From Streptomyces violaceusniger Tu 4113 (GTDB lineage Bacteria; Actinomycetota; Actinomycetes; Streptomycetales; Streptomycetaceae), in assembly GCF_000147815.2 (NCBI RefSeq), contig NC_015957.1, forward strand, positions 2,046,001 to 2,110,000: DNA of 64,000 nt. Reading direction: 5' to 3'. Shown here one piece after another: positions 17,216-26,695 of this stretch. The notes beneath the pieces are model-generated. The model was given only the letters and a program-made list of their open reading frames with translations. It was not told the DNA's origin and searched no databases. The position numbers were made by a program, and so were the translations under genes. Position 1 is the first letter of the stretch, and each line of letters begins with the position of its first letter.

Positions 17216-17926
17216 GTGAGACTGCTGCTCGTCGAGGACGACAACCACGTCGCCGCGGCCCTGTCGGCCATCCTCTCCCGGCACGGTTTCGAGGTCACCC
17301 ATGCCCGCAGCGGCGAGGAGGCGCTACAGGCACTGCTGCCCGACTCCGGCGCCCCCTTCGGCGTCGTACTCCTCGACCTCGGCCTGCCCGACCAGGACGG
17401 TTTCGAGGTGTGCGGCAAGATCCGCAAGCGCACCGCCACCCCCGTGATCATGGTGACCGCGCGCGCCGATGTGCGCTCGCGCATACACGGGCTCAACCTC
17501 GGCGCCGACGACTATGTGGTCAAGCCGTACGACACCATGGAGCTGCTCGCCCGCATCCACGCCGTCAGCCGCCGCACGGCCCCCCAGGACACGGGCCATG
17601 GCGCCGACGAGGGCCCGGACGGCCCCCATCCGCCGCTGCGGCTCGGCCCGGTGACCATCGAGCTGCCCACCCGCCAGGTCTCGGTCAACGGCACGACCGT
17701 CTCGCTCACCCGTAAGGAGTTCGATCTGCTGGCACTGCTCGCGCAGCGCCCCGGTGTCGTCTTCCGCCGGGAGCAGATCATCAGCGAGGTCTGGCGCACC
17801 AGTTGGGAGGGGACGGGGCGCACCCTGGAGGTGCATGTCGCCTCCCTGCGTTCCAAGCTGCGGATGCCCGCCCTGATCGAGACGGTGCGCGGGGTGGGCT
17901 ACCGCCTCGTCGCCCCGTCCCGCTGA
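17216..17926 (+). CDS. gluR: Response regulator GluR (OmpR family)
   Basis: 236-residue OmpR-type regulator. The receiver has the acidic pair VEDD at 6-9, phosphorylation site Asp54 ([12 protein letters not shown]) and the switch lysine in VVKPYD. A winged-helix DNA-binding domain follows, ending TVRGVGYRL. The start GTG 17216 has GGAGGGG directly upstream; GTG 17201 is less well placed. Adjacent kinase and divergent gluABCD match the GluR-GluK system reported to sense glutamate and activate its uptake in S. coelicolor (recalled, not tested here). Confidence 0.9.
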   Translation: MRLLLVEDDNHVAAALSAILSRHGFEVTHARSGEEALQALLPDSGAPFGVVLLDLGLPDQDGFEVCGKIRKRTATPVIMVTARADVRSRIHGLNLGADDYVVKPYDTMELLARIHAVSRRTAPQDTGHGADEGPDGPHPPLRLGPVTIELPTRQVSVNGTTVSLTRKEFDLLALLAQRPGVVFRREQIISEVWRTSWEGTGRTLEVHVASLRSKLRMPALIETVRGVGYRLVAPSR

Positions 17927-17944
17927 GCGACCGGGATTCCCTAG

Positions 17945-19396
17945 GTGCGCACCCGACTCCTCCCGCTTCTCATCGTCCTTATGGCGGGCGTGCTGCTCGC
18001 GCTCGGCTTCCCGCTCGCCGGGAGCGTGGCCGCCCGGGAGCAGCAGCGGGTGGTCGTCGACCGGATCGACGACACCGCGCGCTTCGCCGCGCTCGCCCAG
18101 TTCGTCACCGCCGGGCCGACGGGGGCGGTCGGCGCCGAGGGGGACGAGCGGCTGGACACCCTGCGCGCCGAGCTCAAGCGCTACCACGACCTGTACGGCA
18201 TCCGGGCCGGAGTCTTCTACCGGGACCGGGACGCGCGGCCCATGGCCGAGGCGCCCGGTAGCTGGCGGCTGCCGGACACGGGCGAGAGCGCCCGGGCCTT
18301 CGACGAGGCCCTCGCCGGGCGCCGCAGCCACGATCCGCCCCAGGTGTGGCCCTGGCAGCGGGGCAGGCTCACCGTCGCCTCCCCCGTCGTCCGCGACGGG
18401 GACGTGGTGGCCGTCGTCGTCACCGACTCGCCCACCGGCCAGATGCGGTCACGGACCCTGCACGGCTGGCTGGTCATCGGCGCGGGCGAAGGCGCCGCGA
18501 TGCTGCTGGCCGTGGGGGCCGCCGTCCGGCTGACCGGATGGGTGCTGCGGCCCGTGCGCGTCCTGGACACCGCGACCCACGACATCGCGACCGGGCGGAT
18601 GCAGTCGCGTGTCGCGGCCGCCTCGGGGCCCCCGGAACTGCGGCGGCTCGCCCGCTCGTTCAACGAGATGGCCGACAACGTCGAACAAGTCCTGGAGCAG
18701 CAGCGGGCGTTCGTCGCCGACGCCTCCCACCAGCTCCGCAATCCCCTCTCCGCGCTGTTGCTGCGCATCGAGCTGCTGGCGCTCGACCTGCCGGACGGCC
18801 ATGAGGAGATCGGCTCGGTGCGCGCGGAGGGCAAGCGCCTGGCCAGCGTCCTGGACGATCTGCTCGACCTCGCCCTGGCCGAGCACTCCGCCGCCGATCT
18901 GCGGCTCACCGACATCGCGGAGCTGGCGGCCGACCGGGTGGACGCCTGGCTTCTGGTGGCCGCTCGGGAGGAGGTCGGGCTCGCCTACACCGGCCCCGCG
19001 GCCATCACCGGCTGGGCCGACCCGGTGGCCCTGTCCAGCGCACTGGACGCCGTCGTCGACAACGCGCTGAAGTTCACGCCCGAGGGGGCGCATGTGGAGG
19101 TCTCGGCGCGCGCGGACGGCGACACCGTCGCGATCGTCGTCGCCGACGGCGGCCCGGGCCTCACCGAGGACGAACTCGCCCGGGTCGGCGACCGCTTCTG
19201 GCGCAGCAGCCGCCACCAGAACATCTCGGGTTCGGGCCTGGGCCTGTCCATCACCCGCGCCCTGCTCGCGGCGGGCGGGGGCACGATCGACTACGCCCCC
19301 AACGAGCCCCGCGGGCTGCGCGTGACCATCACCGTTCCGCGCACCGGGCCGAGTGAGCACGTGAAGGGACCGGGCCCAGTGAGAACGAGAACGTGA
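17945..19396 (+). CDS. gluK: Sensor histidine kinase GluK
   Basis: 483-residue membrane kinase. There is a first membrane segment at residues 5-25, an extracytoplasmic domain of roughly 130 residues, a second segment near residues 175-195 (VIGAGEGAAMLLAVGAAV) and a HAMP region. The H-box reads ASHQLRNPL, followed by an N-box (VVDNALKF), G1 (ADGGPGL) and G2 (GSGLGLSI). It starts at GTG, 18 bases after gluR, so the two form one operon. The outer domain would detect glutamate if the S. coelicolor model holds. Confidence 0.9.
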   Translation: MRTRLLPLLIVLMAGVLLALGFPLAGSVAAREQQRVVVDRIDDTARFAALAQFVTAGPTGAVGAEGDERLDTLRAELKRYHDLYGIRAGVFYRDRDARPMAEAPGSWRLPDTGESARAFDEALAGRRSHDPPQVWPWQRGRLTVASPVVRDGDVVAVVVTDSPTGQMRSRTLHGWLVIGAGEGAAMLLAVGAAVRLTGWVLRPVRVLDTATHDIATGRMQSRVAAASGPPELRRLARSFNEMADNVEQVLEQQRAFVADASHQLRNPLSALLLRIELLALDLPDGHEEIGSVRAEGKRLASVLDDLLDLALAEHSAADLRLTDIAELAADRVDAWLLVAAREEVGLAYTGPAAITGWADPVALSSALDAVVDNALKFTPEGAHVEVSARADGDTVAIVVADGGPGLTEDELARVGDRFWRSSRHQNISGSGLGLSITRALLAAGGGTIDYAPNEPRGLRVTITVPRTGPSEHVKGPGPVRTRT

Positions 19397-19456
19397 AGAC
19401 CGTAAGGACGCGAGGAAGACCGTAAGGACGTGCGGCGGAGCCGACCACAAGGCCGC

Positions 19457-20059
19457 TCAACCCTGCGGCTTGCGCCAGATGATGCTGTAACGCCACAGGA
19501 GATGACGGCGGTGCTGCGAGCCGGGCAGGATCTCGGCGGCCATCGCCCGCATCTCCGGGTACGTCACCGGCGGCGGCCACACGATGGGCGACGGGTGGTG
19601 CCACAGCCCTTTCACGGCGCGGTGGACGGCACCGACGGCCACACCGGCGAGGATGTGCGGCAGGTCTTTGGGCAGGGTGTTACGGGCGAGGCCGACGACG
19701 GCCAGGACCCCGCCGGGCCGCAGCAGGTCGCGCATACGGGCCAGCCCGGTGGCGCCGTCCATGTGGTGCAGGGCGGCCACCGACGCGATGACGTCGAACG
19801 AGGCGGGCTCGAAGGGATGGCTCACGAAGTCGCCGAGGATGTAGTCGACATCGTCCCGGTACGCGCGTCCCAGATCGATGCCGGCCGCGTCGAGGTCGAT
19901 GCCGGTGACGTGCGGTACGGCCTGCCGGAGTTCGCGGGCGAGCATGCCCTCGCCGCAGCCGACGTCCAGGGCGCGCTGGGCGCCGTCGGGGACCGCGCCG
20001 AGGATGCGGGGGTGGTAGTGGATGGTGTTGTTCCACCGCCTGCCGTTCTTCACTGTCAT
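19457..20059 (-). CDS. Class I SAM-dependent methyltransferase
   Basis: 200-residue methyltransferase with motif I LDVGCGEGML, acidic loop GIDLDAAG and post-I ILGDFVSHPF, as in UbiE/Methyltransf_11 proteins. The substrate is unknown. It converges on gluK and lies 66 bases after the TAXI protein gene. Confidence 0.88.
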   Translation of the reverse strand: MTVKNGRRWNNTIHYHPRILGAVPDGAQRALDVGCGEGMLARELRQAVPHVTGIDLDAAGIDLGRAYRDDVDYILGDFVSHPFEPASFDVIASVAALHHMDGATGLARMRDLLRPGGVLAVVGLARNTLPKDLPHILAGVAVGAVHRAVKGLWHHPSPIVWPPPVTYPEMRAMAAEILPGSQHRRHLLWRYSIIWRKPQG

Positions 20060-20091
20060 ATGAGGATCCTGCCGGACCCTCCAGCGGGGCC

Positions 20092-20108
20092 TCGGCCGTT
20101 TCGGCCGA
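20092..20108 (-). terminator. Small stem-loop after the TAXI gene
   Basis: TCGGCCG (20092-20098), loop TTT, CGGCCGA (20102-20108): a perfect 7-bp stem just after the minus-strand stop at 20126. Confidence 0.45.
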
Positions 20109-20125
20109 CCTCGGACGTAGCCCGG

Positions 20126-21115
20126 CTACGGCTTGACCGAGCGGTAATAGCGCGCCGCGCCCGTGTGGAGGGCGAGCGGATCGGTGAAGACGGCGGTCCG
20201 CAGGTCCACCTTCTGGGCGGCGTGCACCTTCGCCCCGATGCGGTCCCGGTTCTCTATCACCGTGCGGGTGACGCCCTCCGCCAGATCAGGGTCCACCCGG
20301 TCCGTGGTGACCAGGAGGTTCGGTACGGCGATCGTCTTGACCGGCTCCGGCCTGCGTATCTCCTCGTACGCGTCGGCGGGCACGGTGGCCGCCCGGTAGT
20401 AGCGCGTCACCCCGCCCTGCCGGTGCAGCGGGCCGGTGAGGTCGCCGAGCTGGACGAGCCGGATCGGGTAGGCGTGGGCCAAGGTGCGCACCGCGGTGGT
20501 CGGCAGCCCGCCCGACCAGAAGAAGGCGTCGAGCTTGCCCTGCCGCAGCAGCCTCGGCATGGCGTCGATGCCGACCCGCTCCGCGCGGATGTCCCGATTG
20601 AAGTCGAGCCCGGCGGCCTTGATCAGTGCCCGGGTGATGAGCTGCACGCCCGAGCCGTCGTCGCCCACGCCCACCCGCAGATGCTTCAGGTCGCGGGCTG
20701 ATCGCACGGCCGAGCCCCTCGGCACGACGAGCTGCATGTAGTCGTCGTACAGCCGGGCGCAGGCCCGCAGCCGCCCGGCTCCCTCCCCCTGGTAGGCGGC
20801 GACGGCGTCGGTGGCGGCGATGGCGAAGGTGGCCTTGCCCCGGGCCAGCCGTTGGACGTTGTCCGGGGACCCTCTGGTCTGTTCCAGCCGCACATCGACA
20901 TCGGGGAGGTCCCGGGCGAGGTCCCGCTCGAGCATCCGGCCATAGGTGTCGTAGACCCCGGTGGAGACCCCGGTCGCGAAGGTCGCCCGGCCGCTCGGCG
21001 AGGGGCCGCCGCCCATCGCCAGCAGCCACCACAGCAGCAGCCCCAGGGCGACGAGGCCCGCGGCGGCGGACTGCAGGGCACGGCGCCGGTCCAGGCGCGG
21101 AAAGGTGACGGCCAT
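20126..21115 (-). CDS. TAXI-family TRAP transporter solute-binding protein (orphan)
   Basis: 329-residue protein of the TAXI (TRAP-associated extracytoplasmic immunogenic) family. An uncleaved anchor or signal segment near residues 15-35 (AAAGLVALGLLLWWLLAMGGG) is followed by the ligand-binding domain (FATGVSTGVYDTYGRMLERDLA, GVGDDGSGVQLITRALIKAAGLDF). TRAP systems need a membrane subunit, and none is encoded nearby. Start ATG 21115 is preferred; the frame is open to 21187. It overlaps nothing but is close to the iclR gene and read in the same direction. Confidence 0.82.
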   Translation of the reverse strand: MAVTFPRLDRRRALQSAAAGLVALGLLLWWLLAMGGGPSPSGRATFATGVSTGVYDTYGRMLERDLARDLPDVDVRLEQTRGSPDNVQRLARGKATFAIAATDAVAAYQGEGAGRLRACARLYDDYMQLVVPRGSAVRSARDLKHLRVGVGDDGSGVQLITRALIKAAGLDFNRDIRAERVGIDAMPRLLRQGKLDAFFWSGGLPTTAVRTLAHAYPIRLVQLGDLTGPLHRQGGVTRYYRAATVPADAYEEIRRPEPVKTIAVPNLLVTTDRVDPDLAEGVTRTVIENRDRIGAKVHAAQKVDLRTAVFTDPLALHTGAARYYRSVKP

Positions 21116-21183
21116 GGCGAGGATCCTGCCAGCCCCGCTCCCGGGAGGGGAGGGGCGAGCCGCGGATCCCGCCGGGCGCTCGG

Positions 21184-21933
21184 TCACGTGCCGGACCGCA
21201 GGGCCCTCGACAGACCCAGGGCCGCGGTCCGGACGGCCGGGGCCAGCTGCGCGGGCCGGAAGCGGCTGCGGGGTACGGCCACCGACAGCGCCGCCACCGC
21301 CGTCGGTCCGTCGAAGACGGGAGCCGCGATGCAGCTGACCCCCGGAGCCGCCTCTTCCTCCTCATAGGCCAGACCCGCGACCTGGGCCTGCTCGATGGCC
21401 GTGCGCAGCCGGTCCGGATGGATGATCGAGTGGGGGGTGAGGCGGGGCAGGGACGCGGCCAGGACGTCCTCGACCAGCTCGGAGCCCGAGAACGCCAGAA
21501 GCGCCTTACCGACGCCGGTGCAGGTCAGGGGGAGGCGGCCGCCGATGCGGGACGGCAACCGAAGGGCGTCGTGGCCGTGGATGCGCTCGACATAGACCAC
21601 CTCGTGGCCTTCGCGGACCCCGAGGTGCACGGTCTCGTGGGTGGCCTCGAAGAGGTCCTGCAGGAACGGCAGCGCGGCCTCCCGCAGGTCACGTCGGCGC
21701 GGGACGAGCGAGCCCAGCTCGAACAGAGCGCCGCCGAGCCGATAGGTCTCGGCGGCGCGTTCGAGCAGGCCGAGCCGGACCAGATCGGCGCAGAGCCGGA
21801 ACACGGTGGTCTTGGCCAGCCCCGTACGCGCGGAGAGTTCTGTGAGACGGAACGCGCCGCCGTCGGGCCGGAAGCAGTCGAGAACCGCCACTGCCTTGTC
21901 GAGCATGTTGCCCTGGGAGCTGTTCCGTGTCAT
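21184..21933 (-). CDS. IclR-family transcriptional regulator
   Basis: 249-residue IclR regulator: an N-terminal winged helix (LTELSARTGLAKTTVFRLCADLVRLGLL) and a C-terminal effector domain (TCTGVGKALLAF, GVSCIAAPVFD). The start ATG 21933 lies inside an inverted repeat that could be its own operator. The downstream TAXI gene is a possible target. Confidence 0.9.
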   Translation of the reverse strand: MTRNSSQGNMLDKAVAVLDCFRPDGGAFRLTELSARTGLAKTTVFRLCADLVRLGLLERAAETYRLGGALFELGSLVPRRRDLREAALPFLQDLFEATHETVHLGVREGHEVVYVERIHGHDALRLPSRIGGRLPLTCTGVGKALLAFSGSELVEDVLAASLPRLTPHSIIHPDRLRTAIEQAQVAGLAYEEEEAAPGVSCIAAPVFDGPTAVAALSVAVPRSRFRPAQLAPAVRTAALGLSRALRSGT

Positions 21934-21939
21934 GGAACA
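21921..21939. promoter_or_regulatory. Inverted repeat over the iclR start codon
   Basis: TGTTCC (21921-21926) and GGAACA (21934-21939) flank seven bases containing the start codon. The TTCC/GGAA arms resemble IclR-type operators. Confidence 0.4.
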
Positions 21940-22007
21940 CAGTGTGCCGAGGAGTGCCCGGCCCACCGCCAGGCAGGGGGGCTTCTGTGAGCGCCTACCC
22001 TTGATGC

Positions 22008-23540
22008 GTGACCATCAGCAGCGACCGGAGCCTGGCAGTGGACGTTCAAGCAACCAAGAGCTACGAGATCCGCACCTACGGGTGCCAGATGAATGTCCAC
22101 GACTCCGAGCGGCTCTCGGGCCTACTGGAAGAGGCGGGCTTTGTCCGCGCAACGGAGGGCACCGGTGAGGGCGAGGCCGACATCGTCGTCTTCAACACCT
22201 GCGCGGTGCGGGAGAACGCCGACAACCGCCTCTACGGCAACCTCGGCCGGCTCGCACCGATCAAGGCGCGGCGGCCGGGCATGCAGATCGCCGTCGGCGG
22301 CTGTCTGGCCCAGAAGGACCGCGACACCATCGTCAAGAAGGCCCCCTGGGTCGACGTGGTCTTCGGCACCCACAACATCGGCAGTCTGCCGGTGCTGCTG
22401 GAGCGCGCCCGCGTCCAGGAGGAAGCCCAGGTCGAGATCGCCGAGTCCCTGGAAGCCTTCCCCTCCACCCTTCCGACGCGGCGCGAGTCCGCGTACGCCG
22501 CGTGGGTCTCCATCTCGGTCGGCTGCAACAACACCTGCACCTTCTGCATCGTCCCGGCGCTGCGCGGCAAGGAGAAGGACCGCCGCCCCGGCGACATCCT
22601 CGCCGAAGTGGAGACCCTGGTGGCCGAGGGCGTCACCGAGATCACCCTGCTCGGCCAGAACGTGAACGCGTACGGCTCCGACATCGGCGACCGCGAGGCG
22701 TTCAGCAAGCTGCTGCGCGCCTGCGGGAAGGTCGAGGGCCTGGAGCGGGTCCGGTTCACCTCGCCGCATCCGCGCGACTTCACCGACGACGTGATCTCCG
22801 CCATGGCGGAGACGGAGAACGTGATGCCGCAGCTGCACATGCCGCTGCAGTCCGGCTCGGACACCGTGCTCAAGGCGATGCGCCGCTCGTACCGGCAGGA
22901 GCGCTACCTCGGCATCATCGAGAAGGTGCGCGCCGCGATGCCGGACGCCGCCATCTCGACCGACATCATCGTCGGCTTCCCCGGTGAGACGGAGGAGGAC
23001 TTCGAGCAGACGCTGCACGTGGTGCGCGAGGCGCGCTTCGCCCAGGCGTTCACCTTCCAGTACTCCAAGCGGCCCGGGACGCCCGCCGCCGAGATGGACG
23101 GGCAGGTGCCCAAGGCGGTTGTCCAGGAGCGCTACGAGCGGCTGGTCGCCCTCCAGGAGGAGATCTCCTGGGAGGAGAACAAGAAGCAGATCGGACGCAC
23201 GCTGGAGGTGCTGGTCGCCGAGGGTGAAGGCCGTAAGGACGACGCCACGCGGCGGCTGTCCGGCCGCGCCGCCGACAACCGCCTGGTGCACTTCGCGCGC
23301 CCCGAGGAGCCGGTGCGCCCCGGCGACGTCGTCACCGTCGACATCACCTACGCCGCCCCACACCATCTGCTGGCCGAGAGCCCGGCCCGGGGTGTGCGGC
23401 GCACCCGCGCCGGAGACGCCTGGGAACGGCGGAACGCAGCCGGGGAGAAGAAGCCCGCGGGTGTGATGCTGGGCCTGCCGACGGTGGGCGCCCCGCCGCC
23501 GCTGCCGGCCACGCCCACCGCGGGCTGCGGCTGCGACTGA
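22008..23540 (+). CDS. miaB: tRNA-2-methylthio-N6-dimethylallyladenosine synthase MiaB
   Basis: 510-residue radical-SAM methylthiotransferase that modifies A37 of tRNAs after MiaA acts. Three cysteines of the N-terminal cluster are in [22 protein letters not shown] and GGCLAQKD; the radical-SAM triad is [17 protein letters not shown] domain and a Gly/Cys-rich tail follow. The start is GTG 22008. It is divergent from iclR and heads a block with miaA. Confidence 0.97.
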   Translation: MTISSDRSLAVDVQATKSYEIRTYGCQMNVHDSERLSGLLEEAGFVRATEGTGEGEADIVVFNTCAVRENADNRLYGNLGRLAPIKARRPGMQIAVGGCLAQKDRDTIVKKAPWVDVVFGTHNIGSLPVLLERARVQEEAQVEIAESLEAFPSTLPTRRESAYAAWVSISVGCNNTCTFCIVPALRGKEKDRRPGDILAEVETLVAEGVTEITLLGQNVNAYGSDIGDREAFSKLLRACGKVEGLERVRFTSPHPRDFTDDVISAMAETENVMPQLHMPLQSGSDTVLKAMRRSYRQERYLGIIEKVRAAMPDAAISTDIIVGFPGETEEDFEQTLHVVREARFAQAFTFQYSKRPGTPAAEMDGQVPKAVVQERYERLVALQEEISWEENKKQIGRTLEVLVAEGEGRKDDATRRLSGRAADNRLVHFARPEEPVRPGDVVTVDITYAAPHHLLAESPARGVRRTRAGDAWERRNAAGEKKPAGVMLGLPTVGAPPPLPATPTAGCGCD

Positions 23541-23562
23541 GCGCACGGCTAGGCTGACGATC

Positions 23563-24327
23563 ATGCTGATCGCCGCCGCCGTCTGCCCGTGTCCGCCGCT
23601 GCTGGTGCCCGAGGTCGCCGCCGGAGCCGCTCCCGAGCTGGACGGACTGCGTGCGGCATGCGCCGAGGCCGTCCGCGCCGTCGCGGCGGCGCGTCCGGAG
23701 CGCCTGATCGTGGTGGGGCCGGCCGAGCGTGCCGGGCGCGGACCGCATGCGCAGGGCGCGGCCGGATCGTTCCGCGGCTTCGGCGTGGAGCTGGATGTGC
23801 GGCTGGCCGCGTCGCCGCCGGACGGGGTGTCCGTCGGCGACGATGCCGCGGGGCGGAGCCCCTCGCCCCCGCTTGCGTCCTCGCTGCCACTGTCGCTGGC
23901 GGTCGCCGCCTGGCTGCTGGAGCACGCGGGGTGGGACCCGGCGGTGCCCGTCGAGGGGCTGGGTGTGGGGGAACCTCTCGCGGCCGAGCGGTGTATTGAA
24001 GTTGGAAGGGAGCTCGCCGGGCGGGCGGAGCGGATCGCGTTGCTGGTGATGGGCGACGGCACCGCATGCCGCACGCTGAAGGCGCCGGGCTATCTCGACG
24101 AGCGGGCGGCCCCGTTCGACGCCGAGGTGGCGCGGGCGCTGGCGGCCGCCGACACCGGGGCGCTGGCCGCGCTCGACGAGGAGTTGGCGTACGAGCTCAA
24201 GGCGGCGGGCCGCGCGCCGCTGCAGGTGCTCGCGGGGTCGGCCGAGGGGGCGCCCCTGAAGGGGGAGTTGCGGTATGACGAAGCGCCGTACGGGGTGGGG
24301 TATTTCGTGGCGAGCTGGTCTTCATAG
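23563..24327 (+). CDS. LigB-like (class III extradiol dioxygenase fold) protein of unknown role
   Basis: 254-residue conserved actinobacterial protein found between miaB and miaA. The opening MLIAAAVCPCPPLLVPEV and the Gly-rich core (RIALLVMGDGTAC) recall the LigB fold, but the metal-binding histidines of true dioxygenases are not evident, so catalysis is doubtful. It starts 22 bases after miaB, and a strong hairpin follows. Confidence 0.75.
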   Translation: MLIAAAVCPCPPLLVPEVAAGAAPELDGLRAACAEAVRAVAAARPERLIVVGPAERAGRGPHAQGAAGSFRGFGVELDVRLAASPPDGVSVGDDAAGRSPSPPLASSLPLSLAVAAWLLEHAGWDPAVPVEGLGVGEPLAAERCIEVGRELAGRAERIALLVMGDGTACRTLKAPGYLDERAAPFDAEVARALAAADTGALAALDEELAYELKAAGRAPLQVLAGSAEGAPLKGELRYDEAPYGVGYFVASWSS

Positions 24328-24333
24328 ACCGCT

Positions 24334-24365
24334 CGCGGCCGTGGAACGTCCGCTCCACGGCCGCG
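24334..24365. terminator. Bidirectional terminator
   Basis: CGCGGCCGTGGA (24334-24345) and its complement (24354-24365) form a perfect 12-bp stem between convergent genes. Confidence 0.8.
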
Positions 24366-24439
24366 TACCGGCGGGGCCGGCCGGTCGGGGCCCGGCGTCG
24401 CCCGCCCCCGTCCTGGGCGCCGTCCTGGCCTGGCCGGCC

Positions 24440-24682
24440 TTATTCGTTGCGCTTGCGCTTGGGCTTGTCCTCGTCCATGTGCGAGAGGCGGTTGAGAGCG
24501 CCCTTCGCCTTGCCCCTGCCAGTCTCGATCTTGGCGCTGTACTTGCCCTTGGTCCTGGTGTCGACCGTCTTGGCCGCCTTCTCCAGGCCCCGCTCGATCC
24601 TGGCCTCGTGCTGCTGCGCAAGGCTGCCGGCCTTGCCCTTCATCTCACCGGCCTTGGCCTTGAGATTGTCCATCAGGCCCAT
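24440..24682 (-). CDS. MT0933/Rv0909-family antitoxin-like protein
   Basis: 80-residue, highly charged helical protein starting MGLMDNLKAKAGEMKGKAG, with HEARIERGLEKAAKTVDTRT and a Lys/Arg tail (KPKRKRNE). It matches the MT0933-like antitoxin family. No partner toxin gene is adjacent, so a toxin-antitoxin role is not supported by context here. Confidence 0.8.
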   Translation of the reverse strand: MGLMDNLKAKAGEMKGKAGSLAQQHEARIERGLEKAAKTVDTRTKGKYSAKIETGRGKAKGALNRLSHMDEDKPKRKRNE

Positions 24683-24706
24683 GTGCCACCTACCCTCGTC
24701 GGCTGC

Positions 24707-24967
24707 CTATGTGCGGGCGCTCTCACCGGTCTCACTGTCGGCCGCCTCGGCGGCGGACTGCTGCCTGGGGATCCCGGCGCCTTCACCCGCCGGGTTCTCC
24801 TTCCCGCTCCGCGCGATCTCAGCCCCGTCGCCTGTCCCGGACGCGGCCTCAGCCGTCATGGCGTCGGCCGTGACCTGGGCGTCCTGTGTGGACGGTGCCT
24901 TCTCGGACGAGCGGCTCGCCTCTTTCGGCACATGACGATCGCGACGAAACCTGGAAAACACGCCCAT
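24707..24967 (-). CDS. Small hydrophilic protein (often named gliding motility protein)
   Basis: 86-residue protein starting MGVFSRFRRDRHVPKE, with the rest rich in Ala, Glu, Ser and Thr and probably disordered. The name used in Streptomyces genomes has no experimental basis that I know of. It lies 24 bases before the antitoxin-like gene on the same strand, and is divergent from miaA. Confidence 0.65.
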   Translation of the reverse strand: MGVFSRFRRDRHVPKEASRSSEKAPSTQDAQVTADAMTAEAASGTGDGAEIARSGKENPAGEGAGIPRQQSAAEAADSETGESART

Positions 24968-25150
24968 ATCTACTCCATACCTTACTCGTGCGGGCGAAAT
25001 CCCGTGCCGCTCGGAGCGTTCCCTTGCGCCGCGCGCGGAGGCCGATTCCGTGAACCGGCCTCCGGAACCTCGCAAGCGGGCAACGAACCCGGCAGTGCCT
25101 CGTCACGTCGCTCATTCGAGGAGGCCCCCGGCGTTTGCGAGACTGGCCGG

Positions 25151-26089
25151 GTGAATACTGCAGGCCACCCGCCGCGAGTCATCGCCGTCGTCGGCCCCAC
25201 CGCGGCCGGAAAGTCCGATCTGGGCGTCGCGCTCGCCAGACATCTCGACGGCGAGGTCGTCAACGCCGACTCCATGCAGCTCTACCGGGGCATGGACATC
25301 GGCACCGCCAAGCTGACGGAGGACGAGCGGCAGGGGGTGCCACACCGGCTGCTGGACATCTGGGACGTCACCCAGACCGCGAGCGTCGCCGAGTACCAGC
25401 GGCTGGCCCGCGCCGAGATGGACCGCCTGCTCGACGAGGGCCGCACCCCCGTCCTGGTCGGCGGATCCGGCCTCTACATCCGCGGGGCCATCGACGCGCT
25501 CGAGTTCCCGGGCACCGACCCCGCCGTCCGGGCCCGGCTCGAGGCCGAGCTGGAGGAGCGCGGCTCCGGGGCCCTGCACGCCCGGCTCGGCGCCGCCGAC
25601 CCCGAGGCGGCCCGTGCGATCCTGCCCAGCAACGGCCGCAGGGTGGTCCGGGCGCTGGAGGTCATCGAGATCACGGGCCGCCCCTTCACCGCCAATCTGC
25701 CCGGGCATGAGGCGGTCTACGACACGCTCCAGATCGGCGTCGACGTCGAGCGGCCCGAGCTGGACGAGCGGATCGCCCTGCGGGTGGACCGGATGTGGGA
25801 CGCGGGGCTGGTCGAGGAGGTCCGCCTGCTGGAGGCCGCCGGGCTGCGCTCCGGCCGTACCGCCTCCCGCGCCCTCGGCTATCAGCAAGTGCTCGCCGCG
25901 CTCGCGGAGGAGTGCACCGAGGGAGAGGCGAGGGCCGAAACCGTGCGCGCCACCAAGCGGTTCGCGCGCCGCCAGGATTCCTGGTTCCGCCGTGATCCCC
26001 GGGTCCACTGGCTGAGCGGAGCCGCCGACCGCAGAGGGGAACTCCTGGCGAGCGCGCTCGCCTTGGTTGAACGGGCGGTCACAGCCTGA
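25151..26089 (+). CDS. miaA: tRNA dimethylallyltransferase MiaA
   Basis: 312-residue enzyme that transfers dimethylallyl to A37 of tRNAs reading U-starting codons, making the substrate for MiaB. P-loop GPTAAGKS lies near residue 15, followed by NADSMQLYRGMDIGTAK and later the RFARRQDSWFRRD segment. Start GTG 25151 matches the family N-terminus. In Streptomyces the modification matters for the bldA tRNA and so for TTA codons like the one at 6351. Confidence 0.96.
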   Translation: MNTAGHPPRVIAVVGPTAAGKSDLGVALARHLDGEVVNADSMQLYRGMDIGTAKLTEDERQGVPHRLLDIWDVTQTASVAEYQRLARAEMDRLLDEGRTPVLVGGSGLYIRGAIDALEFPGTDPAVRARLEAELEERGSGALHARLGAADPEAARAILPSNGRRVVRALEVIEITGRPFTANLPGHEAVYDTLQIGVDVERPELDERIALRVDRMWDAGLVEEVRLLEAAGLRSGRTASRALGYQQVLAALAEECTEGEARAETVRATKRFARRQDSWFRRDPRVHWLSGAADRRGELLASALALVERAVTA

Positions 26090-26191
26090 TCACGTCATGG
26101 CATCGGGACGCTCAGCTCGTCATTCGGGCCCCGGCGGGCATGCCATCATCAAGCTCCGATCGTGCCGTGGTGTCTGGAGTTGGGAGGGCGT

Positions 26192-26695
26192 GTGGCGATG
26201 GAGGCCGGCCCTCGCGACGCATCGCAGCAATCGCCGCACGGAGACGCGGGGCCGCTGACCCCCGACGGCCCCGATGAGACCGGAGCGCTCCACGAGACCG
26301 GCGCACCGGTCCTCGATGACGGCTCCGCGGACCCGCACGCCGCGGGATCCATCTCCGGGGAGTCCTTCCGGGAGCTGCGCCCGCCGCGCCGGCTCCGGAT
26401 CTGGCAGATCGCGCCGATCGTCGGCCTCGCCATCCTCGGCTCGCTGATGTTCGCCTTCCCGCTCGCCTTCGAGTTCGGCGACGGAGGGGCGGTCGTGGCC
26501 ATGCTCGGTCTGCTGCTGAGCTGCTGCGCGGCGGGCTGGGGCCTGATGGCCGCCCGCCGGGTGGGCTACACCTGGCCGGGCCTTCCCCCCAGAGGCTCCG
26601 GACGCCGCCCGGACTGGCGCTTCGTCGTCCTCTACGTGGTGATCGTGGCCCTGCTGGCCGCCCTCACCTTCTGGCGAGTGGCCCGCCTCCGCTAG
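26192..26695 (+). CDS. Membrane protein of unknown function
   Basis: 167 residues. The first 65 are hydrophilic (Gly/Pro/Asp), followed by three predicted membrane segments (IAPIVGLAILGSLMFAFPLAF, GAVVAMLGLLLSCCAAGWGL, WRFVVLYVVIVALLAALTFW). GTG 26192 is preceded by GGAGGG; ATG 26198 is the alternative. It lies between miaA and dapF on the same strand. No known domain recognised. Confidence 0.75.
   Translation: MAMEAGPRDASQQSPHGDAGPLTPDGPDETGALHETGAPVLDDGSADPHAAGSISGESFRELRPPRRLRIWQIAPIVGLAILGSLMFAFPLAFEFGDGGAVVAMLGLLLSCCAAGWGLMAARRVGYTWPGLPPRGSGRRPDWRFVVLYVVIVALLAALTFWRVARLR

Noticed and set aside
19395..19430. Two copies of GAAGACCGTAAGGACG after gluK
   Set aside because: Short 20-bp-period repeat between convergent genes with no partner elsewhere; likely slippage.
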